In this document: positions 38,959 to 47,424 of the stretch, piece after piece
How positions within the stretch are numbered: position 1 is the first letter of the stretch
How the letters are laid out: each line of letters begins with the position of its first letter
Assembly (NCBI RefSeq): GCF_019469425.1
Contig: NZ_CP048272.1
Span: 930,001-994,000 of the forward strand
DNA: 64,000 nucleotides
From: Bifidobacterium asteroides
GTDB lineage: Bacteria; Actinomycetota; Actinomycetes; Actinomycetales; Bifidobacteriaceae
Direction: 5' to 3'
Notes under the pieces: model-generated
What the model saw: only the letters and a program-made list of their open reading frames with translations
Databases searched by the model: none
Told to the model about the DNA's origin: nothing
Program-made: the position numbers and the translations under genes

Positions 38959-39192
38959 ATGGGGTCCGAACAGGTGCAGACGGCCTGGTATTTCAATACC
39001 GTCACAGGCGAACCTGAACAGGGCAAGCTGTCTCCGCAGGACAGGCGGATGGGCCCCTACCACAGCAGGCAGGAGGCCCTTGATGCCTGGAAGATCGCCA
39101 AGCACCGGAACAAGGAATGGGATGAAGAAGACCGCCGCTGGCGACAGGCCTGGGATGGAGACCCGAGGGAACAGTCATCAGCTGACGGATGA
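38959..39192 (+). CDS. Small SPOR-like actinobacterial protein
   Basis: A 77-residue soluble, charged protein. The pattern WYFNTVTGEPEQG...RMGPYHSRQEALDAW...RNKEWDEEDRRW is shared by small actinobacterial proteins usually labelled SPOR-like or, wrongly, methionine aminopeptidase. The function is unknown. The start has AAGGAG overlapping the nadE stop, six bases from the ATG region, so it is translated with nadE. Confidence 0.75.
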   Translation: MGSEQVQTAWYFNTVTGEPEQGKLSPQDRRMGPYHSRQEALDAWKIAKHRNKEWDEEDRRWRQAWDGDPREQSSADG

Positions 39193-39301
39193 AGCCTGCA
39201 CTGGGTTGTGCTCTTGGATTGGCGACCAGTGGACTGAGCAGCCAGGCAGGACCGGCACTCAGACGGTGCGCCGGGTGATCCTGGCAGCACTGGGTTCCGA
39301 G

Positions 39302-39317
39302 TGTGATATAACTCACG
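39302..39317. promoter_or_regulatory. CRP/GlxR-like binding site upstream of pflB
   Basis: TGTGA-TATAAC-TCACG matches the actinobacterial CRP-family consensus TGTGANNTANNTCACA at all positions but the last. It is centred about 54 bases before the start expected from the TATACT box at 39351. The site's own core could instead be a -10 box (TATAAC). Confidence 0.55.
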
Positions 39318-39350
39318 TCACCATCTGGTTTTCCTTGGTACGCCGCACCC

Positions 39351-39356
39351 TATACT
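39351..39356 (+). promoter_or_regulatory. Likely -10 box of pflB
   Basis: TATACT lies 57 bases before the pflB ATG. The -35 region is not convincing, which would fit an activator-dependent promoter. Confidence 0.45.
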
Positions 39357-39412
39357 TGAGAACGACAGTGGTGTGAGGAAGCGCCATTGACCATATCAAC
39401 AAGGAGTTGAGT

Positions 39413-41788
39413 ATGACAGCAGTTGAGACTAATACCGTCTCTCCCGCAGAGCTGCAAGCCAAGGCTTGGAAGGGCTTCAAGGGCGAGGACTGGAAGAAAG
39501 ACATCGACGTTCGCGACTTCATCCAAAAGAACTACACCCCGTACACCGGTGATGAATCCTTCCTGGCGCCGGCCACCGACAAGACCAAGTATCTGTGGAA
39601 GTATCTGGATGACAATTTCCTTGCCGTAGAGCGCAAGCAGCGCGTCTACGACGTGGACACCCATACTCCGGCGGGCATTGACGCTTTCCCTGCCGGATAC
39701 ATTGACGGCAAGCCTGCCGGCGAGACTCAAGACGATGTGATCGTCGGCCTGCAGACCGACGTGCCCTGCAAGCGTGCGATGATGCCCTTCGGCGGCTGGC
39801 GCATGGTTGAGCAGGCCATCAAAGAGGCAGGCAAGGAGCCTGACCCTGATGTCAAGAAGATCTTTACCCGGTATCGCAAGACCCATAACGATGGCGTCTT
39901 CGACGTTTATACCAAGAGGATCAAGCTGGCCCGCCACAACAAGATTCTGACCGGTCTGCCCGACGCTTACGGCCGCGGCCGCATCATTGGCGACTACCGT
40001 CGTGTGGCCCTGTACGGCGTCGACGAGCTGATTGCCCGCAAGAAGGCTGACAAGGATTCGATTCCTTACCGCAACGACTTCACCGAGGAGGAGATCGAGC
40101 ATTGGATCCGCTTCCGTGAGGAGCACGCGGAGCAGATCAAGGCTCTGAAGCAGCTGCTGAACCTGGGCAAGGAGTACGGGCTGGATCTGAGCCGTCCTGC
40201 CACGAATGCCAGGGAAGCCGTCCAGTGGACCTATATGGCCTACCTGGCCTCGGTCAAGAGCCAGGACGGCGCAGCCATGTCCATCGGCCGCCTGTCCGCT
40301 TTCTTCGACGTCTACTTCGAGCGCGATCTGGCCGCTGGCCTGATCGACGAGACCGATGCCCAGGAGATCATCGACAACATCGTGATGAAGCTGCGCATCG
40401 TGCGTTTCCTGCGGACCAAGGACTACGACAACATCTTCTCGGGCGACCCCTACTGGGCCACCTGGTCCGATGCCGGCTTCGGCGACGACGGCAGGCCTAT
40501 GGTCACCAAGACTTCCTTCCGCCTGCTGGCCACCCTGACTTTGGAACACCTTGGACCTGGCCCCGAGCCCAACATCACCATCTTCTGGGATCCGAAGCTG
40601 CCCGAGGGCTACAAGCGCTTCTGCGCCCGTATCTCCATCGACACATCCGCCATACAGTACGAGTCCGACAAGGACATTCGCGCCCATTGGGGCGATGACG
40701 CGGCCATTGCCTGCTGCGTGTCTCCCATGAGGGTCGGCAAGCAGATGCAGTTCTTCGGCGCCCGCGTCAACTCCGCCAAGGCCCTGCTCTATGCTATGAA
40801 CGGCGGCCGTGACGAGATGACCGGCATGCAGGTCATCGACAAGGACGTGATCAAGCCTGTCACCCCCAAGGAAGACGGCTCCCTGGACTTCCAAGAGGTC
40901 AAGGACAACTACGAGAAGGCCTTGGAGTGGCTGAGCGAGACCTATGTCGAGGCTCTGAACATCATCCACTACATGCATGACAAGTACGACTACGAGTCCA
41001 TTGAGATGGCCCTGCACGACAAGGAGATCTACCGCACCCTGGGTTGCGGAATGTCGGGCTTGTCAATCGCCGCTGACTCCTTGTCGGCCATCAAGTACGC
41101 CAAGGTCTACCCGATCTACAACAAGGATGCCAAGGGCACCCCGGAGTATGTCGAGGGCGCTGACGACGACCTGATCGTCAACTACAAGACCGTAGGCGAG
41201 TTCCCGATCTACGGAAACGACGACGATCGCGCTGACGACCTGGCCAAGTGGACCGTGTCCACCGTTATGGGGCAGATCAAGCGTCTGCCCGTCTATCGCG
41301 GCGCTGTGCCGACCCAGTCCATCCTGACCATCACTTCCAACGTGGAGTATGGCAAGAACACCGGGTCCTTCCCCTCCGGCCACAAGAAGGGCACCCCGTA
41401 CGCTCCCGGCGCCAACCCCGAGAACGGCATGGATTCGCACGGCATGCTGCCCTCCATGTTCTCCGTCGGCAAGATCGACTATGACGACGCCCTGGACGGC
41501 ATCTCGCTGACCAACACGATCACCCCTGACGGCCTGGGCCGCGACGAGGATGAGCGCATCAACAATCTGGTAGGCATCCTGGACGCCGGCAACGGCCATG
41601 GGCTCTACCACGCCAACATCAACGTCCTGCGCAAGGAGCAGCTGGAGGATGCCGTCGAGCACCCCGAGAAGTACCCGCACCTGACCGTGCGCGTCTCGGG
41701 CTACGCCGTCAATTTCGTCAAGCTGACCCGCGAGCAGCAGCTCGACGTGATCTCCCGCACCTTCCACCAGGGTGCGGTGACCGACTGA
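39413..41788 (+). CDS. pflB: Formate acetyltransferase (pyruvate formate-lyase)
   Basis: A 791-residue glycyl-radical enzyme converting pyruvate and CoA to acetyl-CoA and formate in anaerobic fermentation. The adjacent catalytic cysteines are in [11 protein letters not shown] (about residue 440). The radical Gly is in RVSGYAVNF close to the C-terminus. The length is near the E. coli enzyme (760). AAGGAG sits seven bases before the ATG. A terminator separates it from the activase gene downstream. In bifidobacteria this step supplies extra ATP and formate from bifid-shunt products. Confidence 0.97.
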   Translation: MTAVETNTVSPAELQAKAWKGFKGEDWKKDIDVRDFIQKNYTPYTGDESFLAPATDKTKYLWKYLDDNFLAVERKQRVYDVDTHTPAGIDAFPAGYIDGKPAGETQDDVIVGLQTDVPCKRAMMPFGGWRMVEQAIKEAGKEPDPDVKKIFTRYRKTHNDGVFDVYTKRIKLARHNKILTGLPDAYGRGRIIGDYRRVALYGVDELIARKKADKDSIPYRNDFTEEEIEHWIRFREEHAEQIKALKQLLNLGKEYGLDLSRPATNAREAVQWTYMAYLASVKSQDGAAMSIGRLSAFFDVYFERDLAAGLIDETDAQEIIDNIVMKLRIVRFLRTKDYDNIFSGDPYWATWSDAGFGDDGRPMVTKTSFRLLATLTLEHLGPGPEPNITIFWDPKLPEGYKRFCARISIDTSAIQYESDKDIRAHWGDDAAIACCVSPMRVGKQMQFFGARVNSAKALLYAMNGGRDEMTGMQVIDKDVIKPVTPKEDGSLDFQEVKDNYEKALEWLSETYVEALNIIHYMHDKYDYESIEMALHDKEIYRTLGCGMSGLSIAADSLSAIKYAKVYPIYNKDAKGTPEYVEGADDDLIVNYKTVGEFPIYGNDDDRADDLAKWTVSTVMGQIKRLPVYRGAVPTQSILTITSNVEYGKNTGSFPSGHKKGTPYAPGANPENGMDSHGMLPSMFSVGKIDYDDALDGISLTNTITPDGLGRDEDERINNLVGILDAGNGHGLYHANINVLRKEQLEDAVEHPEKYPHLTVRVSGYAVNFVKLTREQQLDVISRTFHQGAVTD

Positions 41789-41832
41789 TCGCCCTTGTGC
41801 GATAGTCAACCGTTGATGAGACGGTGAATCAT

Positions 41833-41866
41833 GGGGCGGGGCGCACCAAGGCCCCGCCCCCTTTTT
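41833..41866 (+). terminator. Rho-independent terminator between pflB and pflA
   Basis: GGGGCGGGGC (41833-41842) pairs perfectly with GCCCCGCCCC (41851-41860) over an 8-base loop, followed by CTTTTT. It lies 45 bases after pflB and 22 bases before the pflA start, so it should limit read-through into pflA. Confidence 0.88.
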
Positions 41867-41887
41867 CGTCTTTTTCAGGAGGATCCG

Positions 41888-42769
41888 ATGACGGAGACCA
41901 CCATCTTCCATACCACACAGCCGCACATGCTCAAAGAATCCAAGGTCTACCAGAGCCAGACCCTGATGGGCGGCCTTTCGGGGTTCGAATCGCCCATTGG
42001 ACTGGACCGGCACGACCGCATGAATGCCCTGCGCACGGGCGACATCGGATTTGTTCACTCCTGGGACATCAACACTTCAGTGGACGGGCCTGGCACGAGG
42101 ATGACCGTCTTCATGAGCGGATGCCCCCTGCGCTGCCAGTACTGCCAGAACCCTGACACTTGGAAGATGCGCGATGGCCAGCCCGTATACCTGCAGGCCA
42201 TGATCGACAAGGTGGCCCGCTACCAGGATCTCTTCAAGAGCACGGGCGGGGGAATCACCTTCAGCGGTGGCGAGTCCATGATGCAGGCAGCCTTTGTCTC
42301 ACGCGTTTTTCGAGCCGCCAAGGAGATGGGCGTCCACACCTGCCTGGACACCTCAGGATTCCTCAATCGCAACTACACCGATGCTATGATTGACGATATT
42401 GATTTGTGCCTGCTGGATGTCAAATCCGGCGACGAGGCTACCTACAAGAAGGTCACCGGCGGAACGCTGGCCCCCACAATCGAATTTGGCAAGCGTCTGG
42501 CTGCCCGTGGCAGCAAGATCTGGGTCCGCTTCGTGCTGGTGCCCGGGCTGACCGACTCCGAGGAGAACGTCGAGAATGTCGCTCGGGTGTGCGAACAGTT
42601 CAAGGATGCCATTGAGCATATTGACGTGCTTCCCTTCCATCAGCTTGGACGGCCCAAGTGGCATGAGTTGCGCATTCCCTACCAGCTGGAGGATACCAAA
42701 GGTCCCTCTGCGGCTCTGAAAGATCGGGCCAAGAAGCAGCTGGAGGCCCACGGCTTCGTGGTTTACTGA
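41888..42769 (+). CDS. pflA: Pyruvate formate-lyase-activating enzyme (radical SAM)
   Basis: A 293-residue radical SAM enzyme that installs the glycyl radical on PflB using S-adenosylmethionine and a 4Fe-4S cluster. The cluster cysteines form CPLRCQYC at residues 79, 83 and 86. The GGE motif is present in FSGGESMMQ. It has about 45 residues more at the N-terminus than the E. coli enzyme. The start has AGGAGG seven bases upstream; a longer frame from 41831 lies inside the terminator and is rejected. Confidence 0.96.
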   Translation: MTETTIFHTTQPHMLKESKVYQSQTLMGGLSGFESPIGLDRHDRMNALRTGDIGFVHSWDINTSVDGPGTRMTVFMSGCPLRCQYCQNPDTWKMRDGQPVYLQAMIDKVARYQDLFKSTGGGITFSGGESMMQAAFVSRVFRAAKEMGVHTCLDTSGFLNRNYTDAMIDDIDLCLLDVKSGDEATYKKVTGGTLAPTIEFGKRLAARGSKIWVRFVLVPGLTDSEENVENVARVCEQFKDAIEHIDVLPFHQLGRPKWHELRIPYQLEDTKGPSAALKDRAKKQLEAHGFVVY

Positions 42770-42830
42770 GCCTCAAAACCCAATTTGGTAGCAGAGTGGG
42801 CCTAGGAGAAATACGAATAATCGTCTTGTG

Positions 42831-42865
42831 ACTCCCCACGGCAGATGTCGTGGGGAGTTCTGTTT
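42831..42865 (+). terminator. Stem-loop terminator after pflA
   Basis: ACTCCCCACG (42831-42840) pairs perfectly with CGTGGGGAGT (42849-42858) over an 8-base loop, followed by TCTGTTTG. It lies 61 bases after pflA. Confidence 0.75.
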
Positions 42866-42893
42866 GCTAGAGTCAAGTCAAGCCGGCCAATCA

Positions 42894-42989
42894 GCGAATG
42901 ACAGACTCGCTAAATGTCAGACTCACTGGATGACCGGCGCGCTGAATGACCGTCTTGGTAAATGGTCGACCCTGCAAATCGATAAATTG
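42894..42989. repeat. Six imperfect 16-bp tandem units
   Basis: ATG trinucleotides recur at exactly 16-base steps (42898, 42914, 42930, 42946, 42962), and a sixth unit starting 42974 has ATC at the expected place. Units resemble CTGAATGACCGTCTTG, with AATG and a following AC or TC as the most conserved positions. The array occupies the 350-base gap between pflA and rnase D. It contains no open frame of note. Confidence 0.7.
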
Positions 42990-43120
42990 TCGACGAAGTC
43001 TACTTAGCAAAGGGTCATCGGTGGGTTGAGGCCATGGACTATGCTTTCAGGCGTGTGTTTTCCGGGCCGATCGGTCCGGTGGCGTGATGGAAGACAAACT
43101 AAAAAAGAGGTTGAGCGCAG

Positions 43121-44407
43121 GTGACCACGGAACCTAAGACGCAGCTGCTTTCAGAGCCCGCCCAGGGTGTGCCGTCGGTCATCGACGATCTTGCCGGATA
43201 TCGCCGGGCCTGTCGAATGCTGTCCCAGGGGAGCGGTGCGCTGGCAGCGGATGCTGAACGGGCCTCGGGCTTCCGCTATGGCCACGACGACTACCTGGTC
43301 CAGTTCAAGCGTCAGGGGGCTGGGATATTCCTGCTGGATCCACCGGCTCTGATGCAGGCGGGCTGTGACTGGTCGGAATTCAATAAGGCTGTTGATGGGG
43401 CTCAGTGGGTCATTCATGACTCCCCTCAGGATCTGCCTGGCTTCTATGCATTGGGCATGAGGCCCTCATCGCTTTTCGACACCGAGCTGGCGGCCAGGAT
43501 GCTCAACCTGGGTCATTACGGCCTGTCTGCAGTGACTGCGCACTATCTGGGGCTGACGCTGGCCAAGGAGCACTCAGCCGCAGACTGGTCCTACCGCCCG
43601 CTGCCGCGTGATTGGCGCAATTACGCCGCCTTGGACGTGGAGTTGCTGGATCAGATGCGAACGCGCGAGCTGGAGGACCTGCGCCATCACGGTAAGGATG
43701 AGTGGGCTAGGCAGGAATTCGCCTGGCTGCTGGAGCAGGGCAAAATCCCAAAGCCGGAGCCTGAGCAGCCCTGGCGGCATATTTCGCATATCAACGCCCT
43801 GCACAACGACCGTCGCGGCCTGGCTGTGGCCCGCTCGCTGTGGACCACTCGAGACCGGCTAGCCCGGCGCGCTGACATCGCTTCGACGCTGCTTCTGCCC
43901 GACAAGGCCATCATCGAGGCCGGCAGGCTCAAGCCGCACAACAACGCACAATTTCGGTCCATCCGGTCCCTGAGCGAACGGGTCAGGATTCACACCGGCG
44001 GCGAGCAGGACCGCATGTTCGAGCGCTATGCGCCCATCCAGCGCCGGATCAAGCCTTCGGTCTGGAAGCAGGCCATTCTGGAGGCGCTGAGTCTGCCTAC
44101 CGAGGAGCTTCCGGTGCCTCCCAAGCCGCGGCGTGAGGAGACCAACGCCCCAAAGTCGATGCAGGTCTGGCGGCACCGTCACCCGGACCGGTTCGCTAGG
44201 CTGGAGGCGGCGCGCAGGGCGGTGACTGGAGTTGGACGCCGGACCAACACCCCCGACGAGATTCTGATCAAGCCCCGCTACCTGCGCAACCTCTGCTGGA
44301 CTGACCAACCGGAGAAGCGGGATGTGGCCGACTTCCTGCGTCAGGAGGGTGCCCGCCCTTGGCAGGTTTCGCTCCTGTCAGAGTCTCTGACTCGCGCTAT
44401 TATGTAA
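43121..44407 (+). CDS. rnd: Ribonuclease D (DEDD 3'-5' exonuclease with HRDC domain)
   Basis: A 428-residue RNase D-like protein, which trims 3' ends of tRNA and other small RNAs. The exonuclease motifs are visible: ADAERASGF (first acidic pair), WVIHDSPQDLPGF, and YAALDVELLDQM (Tyr-Asp motif III). An HRDC-type domain follows at about residues 215-290. The start is a GTG with AAGAGG about 10 bases upstream. tig follows after 49 bases. Confidence 0.88.
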   Translation: MTTEPKTQLLSEPAQGVPSVIDDLAGYRRACRMLSQGSGALAADAERASGFRYGHDDYLVQFKRQGAGIFLLDPPALMQAGCDWSEFNKAVDGAQWVIHDSPQDLPGFYALGMRPSSLFDTELAARMLNLGHYGLSAVTAHYLGLTLAKEHSAADWSYRPLPRDWRNYAALDVELLDQMRTRELEDLRHHGKDEWARQEFAWLLEQGKIPKPEPEQPWRHISHINALHNDRRGLAVARSLWTTRDRLARRADIASTLLLPDKAIIEAGRLKPHNNAQFRSIRSLSERVRIHTGGEQDRMFERYAPIQRRIKPSVWKQAILEALSLPTEELPVPPKPRREETNAPKSMQVWRHRHPDRFARLEAARRAVTGVGRRTNTPDEILIKPRYLRNLCWTDQPEKRDVADFLRQEGARPWQVSLLSESLTRAIM

Positions 44408-44456
44408 CGGTTGCCTTACTGGCAGATCAAACGGTTTGGATGAATTGGAGCGCAGC

Positions 44457-45833
44457 GTGAAAATCAGCGTCAGAAACCTCGAGCCCACCAAGGTCAGGCT
44501 CACCATCACCGTCGATCCCGATGAGCTGAACCCCTACCTGGATCAGGCCCGTAAGGAGATCGGCAAGCAGGTGACCATTCCCGGCTTCCGCAAGGGCCAT
44601 GTGCCCGGACCCATCATCGATCAGCGCATGGGCTTTGCCAGTGTGGCGGGCGAGGCCGTCAACGCCGGCGTGCCCGAGCTTTACTCCAAGGCTCTGGAGG
44701 AGAAGCAGCTGCACGCCATGGCACAGCCGCAGATCGATGTCAAGGACATTCCTTCCTCGGCCGGGGATGACACCAAGCTCAAGTTCACTGCTGAGGTGGA
44801 GATCCGTCCCAAGTTTGAACTGCCCGACATTGAGGGCATGGAGATTGAGGTCCCCAAGCCTGCTATCACCGACGAGGACGTGGACAAGCGTCTGGACAAC
44901 CTGCGTCAGCGCTTCGGCACCTTGGTCAGCGTGGATCGTCCCGCCACCAAGGGTGACTATGCCAACATCGATCTGGATGCCGTCATTGACGGCGAGTCCG
45001 TGGACTCCCAGCAGGGGGTCAGCTACGAGCTGGGCTCCAACACCATGCTGGATGGTCTGGATGAGGCCTTGGACGGGCTGTCCGCCGGGGAAGAGACCAC
45101 CTTCGAGGGCACTCTGGAGGCCGGCGAGCATCAGGGCGAGAAAGCCCAGATCAAGGTTAAGGTCAACTCGGTCAAGGCCGAGGAGCTGCCCGACCTGGAC
45201 GACGATTTCGCCAAGGAGGCCTCGGAGTTCGAGACCCTGAAGGAGCTGCGCGAGGATGTGCGCAAGCAGTGCCAGGTGGATGCCGAGGGTCGGCAGGCCA
45301 CTGACGCCCGCGATGCCTTCATTGCCAAGCTCCAGGAGGGCTTGGACATCCCGGTGCCCAAGGGCATCAAGAAGTCCATGGTGACGGATCAGCTCAAGAA
45401 CACCGGCAAGGATCCCGACAAGGCCAGCAAGGACGAGAAGGCCGAGGCCGAGCAGACCGTGGAGAAGGAACTGCGCGACCAGATGACCTTGGACGCCCTG
45501 GCTGAAAAGCTGGGTATCACGGTCAGCCAGGCCGACGTGACCAACTTCCTGGCCTCCATCGCCCAGCAGTACGGCATGGACCCCAGCGCCTTCATCAACG
45601 GCATCGTCCGCAACGGCCAGCTGGGTTCGGCTGTGCAGGAGGTCGGCCGCTCCAAGGGCATGCTGGCTGGCATGCGGGCCGTCACCTTCAAGGATCCCGA
45701 TGGCCAGGAGGTGGACCTGAGCCGCTTCTTGGGCGAGGATGAGCCCGAGACCCAGGAGGAGCAGGACGAGAGCGTCCAGGCTGCCTCCGCTGCGGCTGAA
45801 GTGGCCGACCAGCTCTCCCAGGATCAGGAGTAG
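44457..45833 (+). CDS. tig: Trigger factor
   Basis: A 458-residue ribosome-associated chaperone and prolyl isomerase. The N-terminal ribosome-binding domain has the signature GFRKGHVPG (the family's GFRxGKxP), the FKBP-like PPIase domain is in the middle (about residues 160-245), and the acidic helical C-terminal domain closes it. The GTG start has GGAG six bases upstream; a TTG 21 bases earlier is less likely. It sits before clpP1, clpP2 and clpX, a common neighbourhood. Confidence 0.95.
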   Translation: MKISVRNLEPTKVRLTITVDPDELNPYLDQARKEIGKQVTIPGFRKGHVPGPIIDQRMGFASVAGEAVNAGVPELYSKALEEKQLHAMAQPQIDVKDIPSSAGDDTKLKFTAEVEIRPKFELPDIEGMEIEVPKPAITDEDVDKRLDNLRQRFGTLVSVDRPATKGDYANIDLDAVIDGESVDSQQGVSYELGSNTMLDGLDEALDGLSAGEETTFEGTLEAGEHQGEKAQIKVKVNSVKAEELPDLDDDFAKEASEFETLKELREDVRKQCQVDAEGRQATDARDAFIAKLQEGLDIPVPKGIKKSMVTDQLKNTGKDPDKASKDEKAEAEQTVEKELRDQMTLDALAEKLGITVSQADVTNFLASIAQQYGMDPSAFINGIVRNGQLGSAVQEVGRSKGMLAGMRAVTFKDPDGQEVDLSRFLGEDEPETQEEQDESVQAASAAAEVADQLSQDQE

Positions 45834-45850
45834 CTCACAAATCGCAACGA

Positions 45851-45894
45851 ACAGGGCCGCACCCAGTGGCGAAACAGCCTGGGTGCGGCCCTGT
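45851..45894 (+). terminator. Perfect 15-bp inverted repeat after tig
   Basis: ACAGGGCCGCACCCA pairs perfectly with TGGGTGCGGCCCTGT over a 14-base loop, 17 bases after the tig stop. It has no T-tract, so it may act as an attenuator, an RNA 3'-end stabiliser or a weak terminator. Confidence 0.65.
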
Positions 45895-45984
45895 CGTAGC
45901 GGTTGCGCAAAGAGCAGAAAGACCGTGGCCGCGTCGATTGCGGGGGCTACTCTCAATACAGATACGTTTATCGAAGGAGACAGG

Positions 45985-46602
45985 GTGAACAACTCATTGG
46001 CAACCAGTCCCGTGATGGAGGAAGGGGAGGCCCCTACGCCGACCGATCCCATCTTCAACCGACTGCTCAAGGACAGGATCATCTGGCTGGGGGACGAGGT
46101 CAAGGACGCCAATGCCAACGTCATCTGTGCACAGATGCTGATGCTGGCGGCCGAGGATCCCAAGAGGGATATCTGGCTCTACATCAATTCGCCTGGCGGC
46201 TCCATTACAGCCGGCATGGCCATCTACGACACTATGCAGCTGATCGAGCCTGACGTGGCTACGGTCGCGGTCGGCATGGCGGCCTCCATGGGTCAGTTCC
46301 TGCTCTCCAGCGGTGCCAAAGGCAAGCGTTTCGTCACCTCCCATGCGAGGGTGCTCATGCATCAGCCCTCGGGCGGCGTCGGAGGCACGGCTACTGATGT
46401 CAGAATCAACGCCGAGCTGATCATGGATATGAAGCGCACGCTCTCCCAGCTGACGGCCGAACAGACCGGACACACCCTGGAAGAGATCTACCGCGACAAT
46501 GAATATGATCACTGGTTCACGGCCCAGCAGGCCTTGGAATATGGCTTCGTCGACCGGATCGTGACCACCCACGGCACTATGACCGCAGATCAAGGGAAGT
46601 GA
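45985..46602 (+). CDS. clpP1: ATP-dependent Clp protease proteolytic subunit 1
   Basis: A 205-residue serine protease subunit. The catalytic Ser is residue 101 in VGMAASMGQ and the His is residue 126 in LMHQPSGG. It forms mixed heptamers with ClpP2 in actinobacteria and degrades proteins unfolded by ClpX or ClpC. The GTG at 45985 has AAGGAG six bases upstream; the longer frame from 45739 overlaps tig and is rejected. clpP2 starts nine bases after its stop. Confidence 0.95.
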   Translation: MNNSLATSPVMEEGEAPTPTDPIFNRLLKDRIIWLGDEVKDANANVICAQMLMLAAEDPKRDIWLYINSPGGSITAGMAIYDTMQLIEPDVATVAVGMAASMGQFLLSSGAKGKRFVTSHARVLMHQPSGGVGGTATDVRINAELIMDMKRTLSQLTAEQTGHTLEEIYRDNEYDHWFTAQQALEYGFVDRIVTTHGTMTADQGK

Positions 46603-46611
46603 GCACTCCAC

Positions 46612-47280
46612 ATGGCATCTGAAGAAGCGCAATTCGTAGCACGGGCCCGTCGACTGGCTGGCCCTCGCGGCCTGGCCGCCATGCCTGCCGACCGCTATGT
46701 GCTGCCGCAGTTCGAGGAGCGCACCCCTTACGGCTACAAGCGCCAGGACCCCTACACCAGGCTTTTTGATGACAGGATCATCTTCATGGGCGTCCAGGTG
46801 GATGACACCTCATCGGACGACATCATGGCCCAGCTGTTGGTTCTGGAGAGCCAGGATCCCAACCGCGATGTGATCATCTACATCAACTCGCCGGGGGGAT
46901 CCATGACGGCCATGACCGCCATCTATGACACCATGCAGTACATCAAGCCCGATGTGCAGACTGTCTGCCTGGGCCAGGCTGCCTCGGCTGCTGCTGTTCT
47001 TCTGGCGGCCGGCACCAAGGGCAAGCGTCTGATTCTGCCCAACGCCCGTGTGCTCATTCACCAGCCGGCCATGGAGCAGGACTTCGGCAAGGCCACCGAG
47101 ATTGAGATCCAGGCCAAGGAAATGCTGCGTATGCGCACCTGGCTGGAGGAGACCCTGGCCAAGCACACCGGTCAGGATGTGGAAAAGATCCGAAAGGACA
47201 TCGAGGTGGACACCATTCTGACCGCCCAGCAGGCCAAGGATTACGGAATGGTGGACGAGGTCCTGGAGCACCGCAATTAG
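46612..47280 (+). CDS. clpP2: ATP-dependent Clp protease proteolytic subunit 2
   Basis: A 222-residue ClpP. The catalytic Ser is residue 125 in GQAASAA and the His is residue 150 in LIHQPAM. It has the longer N-terminus expected of actinobacterial ClpP2. It is a paralogue of clpP1, co-transcribed with it, and ends at a terminator before clpX. Confidence 0.95.
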   Translation: MASEEAQFVARARRLAGPRGLAAMPADRYVLPQFEERTPYGYKRQDPYTRLFDDRIIFMGVQVDDTSSDDIMAQLLVLESQDPNRDVIIYINSPGGSMTAMTAIYDTMQYIKPDVQTVCLGQAASAAAVLLAAGTKGKRLILPNARVLIHQPAMEQDFGKATEIEIQAKEMLRMRTWLEETLAKHTGQDVEKIRKDIEVDTILTAQQAKDYGMVDEVLEHRN

Positions 47281-47306
47281 CTCTGGTGACTGCGCGCATG
47301 GTTGAT

Positions 47307-47355
47307 CGTCCGGATGGCGGCGGGACCTTGGGGCCCACGGCCTCCGGACGTTTTT
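47307..47355 (+). terminator. Terminator between clpP2 and clpX
   Basis: CGTCCGGA (47307-47314) pairs with TCCGGACG (47343-47350), with a GC-rich inner region, followed by TTTTT. It lies 27 bases after clpP2 and separates clpX transcription from clpP1P2. Confidence 0.8.
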
Positions 47356-47424
47356 GGCATCATGGATGATGCCGGTCAAATATGATTTCGGCGATCCTTG
47401 CGGATCCTCCAGGAAGGGAGAGCC

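Noticed and set aside
39350-41017. 555-residue open frame antisense to pflB
   Set aside because: The opposing frame is a conserved, well-motifed enzyme; the antisense reading has no family signs and is an expected by-product of GC-rich codon use.
45895-45915. Possible ClgR site upstream of clpP1 (AGCGG and GCGCAA)
   Set aside because: It does not match the published spacing and symmetry of the actinobacterial ClgR motif well enough.
44427-46163. 578-residue Leu-rich antisense frame over tig and clpP1
   Set aside because: Same cause: repetitive Leu/Gly/His composition from the complement of biased codons, no ribosome site, and it crosses two real genes.
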